Positions 62,047 through 64,000 of a stretch of 64,000 nucleotides of DNA are shown here, in pieces. A program made the translations under genes and the position numbers. Within the stretch, counting starts at the first letter, position 1; each line of letters opens with the position of its first letter. The notes under the pieces are model-generated. The model was not told where the DNA came from. It worked only from the letters and a program-made list of their open reading frames with translations, and ran no database searches. Source of the DNA: Acuticoccus sp. MNP-M23 (lineage in GTDB: Bacteria > Pseudomonadota > Alphaproteobacteria > Rhizobiales > Amorphaceae); the NCBI RefSeq assembly GCF_031195445.1, contig NZ_CP133480.1:1116001-1180000 (forward strand). Direction: 5' to 3'.

Positions 62047-62991
62047 ATGGACGGCTTTGCCGTGGATCTCGGTGCTGTTCCGGCAGCGCTGGCCGGGGGC
62101 ACCGTCGCCATCGGCAACTTCGACGGGGTGCACCGCGGCCATCAGGCCGTGCTGGCGGCTGCGCTGGATGGCCCCGGCCCCGTCACCGCGTTGACATTCG
62201 AGCCCCACCCGCGCGCCTATTTCTCCGGCGCGCCCGTGTTCCGCCTGACCCCACCGGCCGAAAAGGCACGCCTCGTCAAGGCCGTTGGCTTGAGCGCTCT
62301 GGTGGTTGCACGGTTCGATGCCCCCCTTGCAGCCCTCACCGCCGACGCCTTCATCGACGACGTGCTGGTAGGCCAGCTGGGCGCCCGGCACGTGACCGTG
62401 GGGCACGATTTCAAGTTCGGCGCAAAACGGAGCGGCGACGCGGCGCGGCTGGCCGCCGACCCCCGCTTCGGCGTGACGGTGGTGGATGCCTACGGCGACG
62501 CCGGTGGCGAGGTGGTCTCGTCCTCGCGCATCCGGACCCTCCTCAGCGAGGGCGAGCCGGGTCTCGCGGCCACCCTCCTCGGCTACCGCTACACGGTGAC
62601 AAGCCCGATCATCCACGGCCAGAAGCGCGGCCGCGAGATGGGCTACCCCACCGCCAACCAGTGCCTCCCGCCGGAAACCGCGCTCCGCCACGGCATCTAT
62701 GCCGTGCGCATCCGGATTGACGGCCTCTGGCGCAATGGGGTGGCGAGCTTCGGCCGCCGGCCGACCTTCGACAACGGCGCACCGCTCCTCGAAACCCACG
62801 TGTTCGATTATGCCGGCGACCTTTACGGAGAAGAGCTGCCCGTGACGCTCGTATCGTTCCTGCGGCCGGAATTGACGTTCGACGGGATGGCGCCACTGAT
62901 TGCGCAGATGAACGAGGACAGCCGCAACGCCAGAGCGGCCCTTGCAGGCCTCACGCCGCTTTCTCCGCTGGACGCCGCAATCAACTTTTAA
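62047..62991 (+). CDS. ribF: Bifunctional riboflavin kinase / FAD synthetase
   Basis: A 314-aa enzyme that makes FMN from riboflavin and then FAD. The N-terminal nucleotidyl transferase domain shows AIGNFDGVHRGHQAVL and VGHDFKFGAKRSGD, then SSSRIRTLLSEGE. The C-terminal riboflavin kinase domain (about 180-305) shows HGQKRGREMGYPTAN and LETHVFDYAGDLYGE. The start is 7 bp after the HAD gene, one operon. Its stop overlaps that of the convergent SURF1 gene. Confidence 0.95.
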   Translation: MDGFAVDLGAVPAALAGGTVAIGNFDGVHRGHQAVLAAALDGPGPVTALTFEPHPRAYFSGAPVFRLTPPAEKARLVKAVGLSALVVARFDAPLAALTADAFIDDVLVGQLGARHVTVGHDFKFGAKRSGDAARLAADPRFGVTVVDAYGDAGGEVVSSSRIRTLLSEGEPGLAATLLGYRYTVTSPIIHGQKRGREMGYPTANQCLPPETALRHGIYAVRIRIDGLWRNGVASFGRRPTFDNGAPLLETHVFDYAGDLYGEELPVTLVSFLRPELTFDGMAPLIAQMNEDSRNARAALAGLTPLSPLDAAINF

Positions 62992-63755
62992 GCCTCGGGC
63001 GACTTGCGGCGGCGGCGCCAGAGCGCGGCGATCACGACGCCAACCAGCGCTGCGGCCAGGCCGAACCAGGTCAACGCATATTGCAGGTGGCTGTTGGCAA
63101 AGCTGATGTGGCTCTCGCCCGCCTGGGGGAGGCCGCCGGCTGGCGTTTCCGCTGCCACCAGATCCACCGAATAGGGCGCTGTGCGGGCCGGATCGCGGTC
63201 GAAGGCCGCCATCATGCCGGGAATGTCGCGCGAGAACCAGACCATGGTTTCAAGGTCTGGCGCCGGCGTCACGAAGTTGGGCGGGTCGTTCCGGCGGATC
63301 AGCCCCTCCACTGTCACCACGCCCGCGACGGGGCCGGACCCCGGCCGCGTGCCAGGCGCCTGCTGCCCGTCAGGTACGAAGCCGCGGTTGACGAGCACGG
63401 ACCAGCCATCCGTGGTGGTGAACGGCGCCACCACAAAATAGCCGGCGCCCGCATAGTCGCCGCCACGCGGTTCGGACAAATTGGTCCACGCATAGGCTTC
63501 GCCTGGGCCGAACGTGCCCGTCAGCCGGATGCGGCGATAATTCCAGTCGTCGAGGGAGAAGTCCGACCAAATGTCCGGGCCGGGAGCGGCTATCGCCGGA
63601 AGGGTCGGGCGCTCGGTGGCCGCTGCAATCAGCGCCTCTTTCCAGGCAAGGCGCTGGAGTTGCCACACGCCGAGGCTGATGAGCACCGCAAAGGCGGCCG
63701 CTGTCAGCAACGCGAGGACGACGCGTGCGCCGGTCGTTCTGGTCACGTTGCTCAA
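62988..63755 (-). CDS. SURF1 family cytochrome oxidase assembly protein
   Basis: A 255-aa membrane protein needed for haem a insertion into cytochrome c oxidase. Two membrane segments at the ends (about 10-30 and 225-245) enclose a periplasmic domain. SURF1 motifs: LGVWQLQRLAWKEALI after the first segment, GWSVLVNRGFVP in the middle and HLQYALTWFGLA at the second segment. It follows the ctaE gene on the same strand, in line with its role, and converges with ribF. Confidence 0.92.
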   Translation of the reverse strand: MSNVTRTTGARVVLALLTAAAFAVLISLGVWQLQRLAWKEALIAAATERPTLPAIAAPGPDIWSDFSLDDWNYRRIRLTGTFGPGEAYAWTNLSEPRGGDYAGAGYFVVAPFTTTDGWSVLVNRGFVPDGQQAPGTRPGSGPVAGVVTVEGLIRRNDPPNFVTPAPDLETMVWFSRDIPGMMAAFDRDPARTAPYSVDLVAAETPAGGLPQAGESHISFANSHLQYALTWFGLAAALVGVVIAALWRRRRKSPEA

Positions 63756-63809
63756 ACCATCCGATCCGATGGCGAGCGGCCACTCACGCGAGTGGCCACC
63801 CGCGCTTCG

Positions 63810-64000
63810 TTAATGGGCGATGGTGCCTGCGCCCCACACATAGATAGCCAGGAAGAGGAAGAGCCACACCACGTCCACAAAGTGCCAATACCAGGCCGCC
63901 GCTTCGAAGCCGAAATGACGCTGCGGCGTGAAATGATTCTTCGACGCCCGCCAGAGGCAGATGGCGAGGAAGATGGTTCCGACGAACACGTGGAAGCCGT
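63810..64000 (-). CDS. ctaE: Cytochrome c oxidase subunit III, C-terminal part (cut by window edge)
   Basis: Only the last 62 or so residues are inside the window; the 5' part lies beyond position 64000. The visible frame reads [18 protein letters not shown], then [20 protein letters not shown], ending [15 protein letters not shown] and [16 protein letters not shown] are diagnostic of subunit III of aa3-type oxidase. The SURF1 gene follows 54 bp downstream. Confidence 0.93.
   Translation of the reverse strand, partial: GFHVFVGTIFLAICLWRASKNHFTPQRHFGFEAAAWYWHFVDVVWLFLFLAIYVWGAGTIAH

Overview
The window is GC-rich, gene-dense bacterial chromosome and most likely comes from an alphaproteobacterium, probably of the Hyphomicrobiales (Rhizobiales). 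The right end carries the order ybgC-tolQRAB-pal-cpoB-tilS-ftsH-glmM, beside mutL, a class IV HAD phosphatase with ribF, and SURF1 with cytochrome oxidase subunit III. That arrangement and the abundance of ABC/TRAP uptake operons are typical of this group. Codon and base usage look uniform. I saw no insertion sequences, integrases, prophage genes or CRISPR arrays. The one RNA gene seen is tRNA-Leu(CAA).

Region 1 (1-15.7 kb) is catabolic. A plus-strand TRAP operon (dctP, an arylmalonate decarboxylase-like enzyme, dctQ, dctM) meets a 13-gene minus-strand run. In transcription order the run is: flavin monooxygenase, divergent AroQ-like enzyme, 2-hydroxyacid dehydrogenase, a complete spermidine/putrescine-type ABC importer, quinone oxidoreductase-like enzyme, RidA-like protein, DUF1028 protein, LysR regulator, M20 deacylase and an enolase-superfamily enzyme. 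A 17-bp palindrome (TTTTCG-N5-CGAAAA) lies upstream of the run. trhO follows on the plus strand.

Region 2 (17.1-33 kb) is the most unusual. A minus-strand operon encodes two RidA proteins (one of the 2-aminomuconate deaminase type), both subunits of a 2-aminophenol 1,6-dioxygenase-type class III ring-cleavage enzyme, a branched-chain-type ABC importer, a formamidase-like alpha/beta hydrolase and a 2-amino/2-hydroxymuconic semialdehyde dehydrogenase-type ALDH. The second importer permease is translationally fused to a catalytically dead copy of the dioxygenase small subunit. Divergently encoded are a flotillin-like protein with three exact-length 88-residue repeats and an IclR regulator fused to a RidA domain of the aminomuconate deaminase type whose key Arg is Cys. 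So two pathway-enzyme folds recur as non-catalytic fusion domains, one on the transporter and one on the regulator. I read this as a candidate uptake-and-sensing system for an aminated aromatic compound. This is inference.

Region 3 (33-47.5 kb) is mixed: aldo/keto reductase, formylglycine-generating-enzyme-like protein, outer-membrane barrel protein, tRNA-Leu, a cobalt nitrile hydratase with split beta subunit (the thiocyanate-hydrolase arrangement) in one operon with its own NrtABC/SsuABC-type importer, a DUF3300/DUF2950 pair, lapA-like gene, ugd, a DhaK homologue lacking its substrate-binding His, and an NTF2-flavin monooxygenase fusion.

Region 4 (47.5-64 kb) is housekeeping: glmM, a uracil-DNA-glycosylase-fold protein, a degraded sulfotransferase pseudogene, ftsH with a terminator, tilS, cpoB, pal, tolBARQ, ybgC, mutL, HAD phosphatase, ribF, SURF1 and the 3' end of ctaE cut by the window edge.
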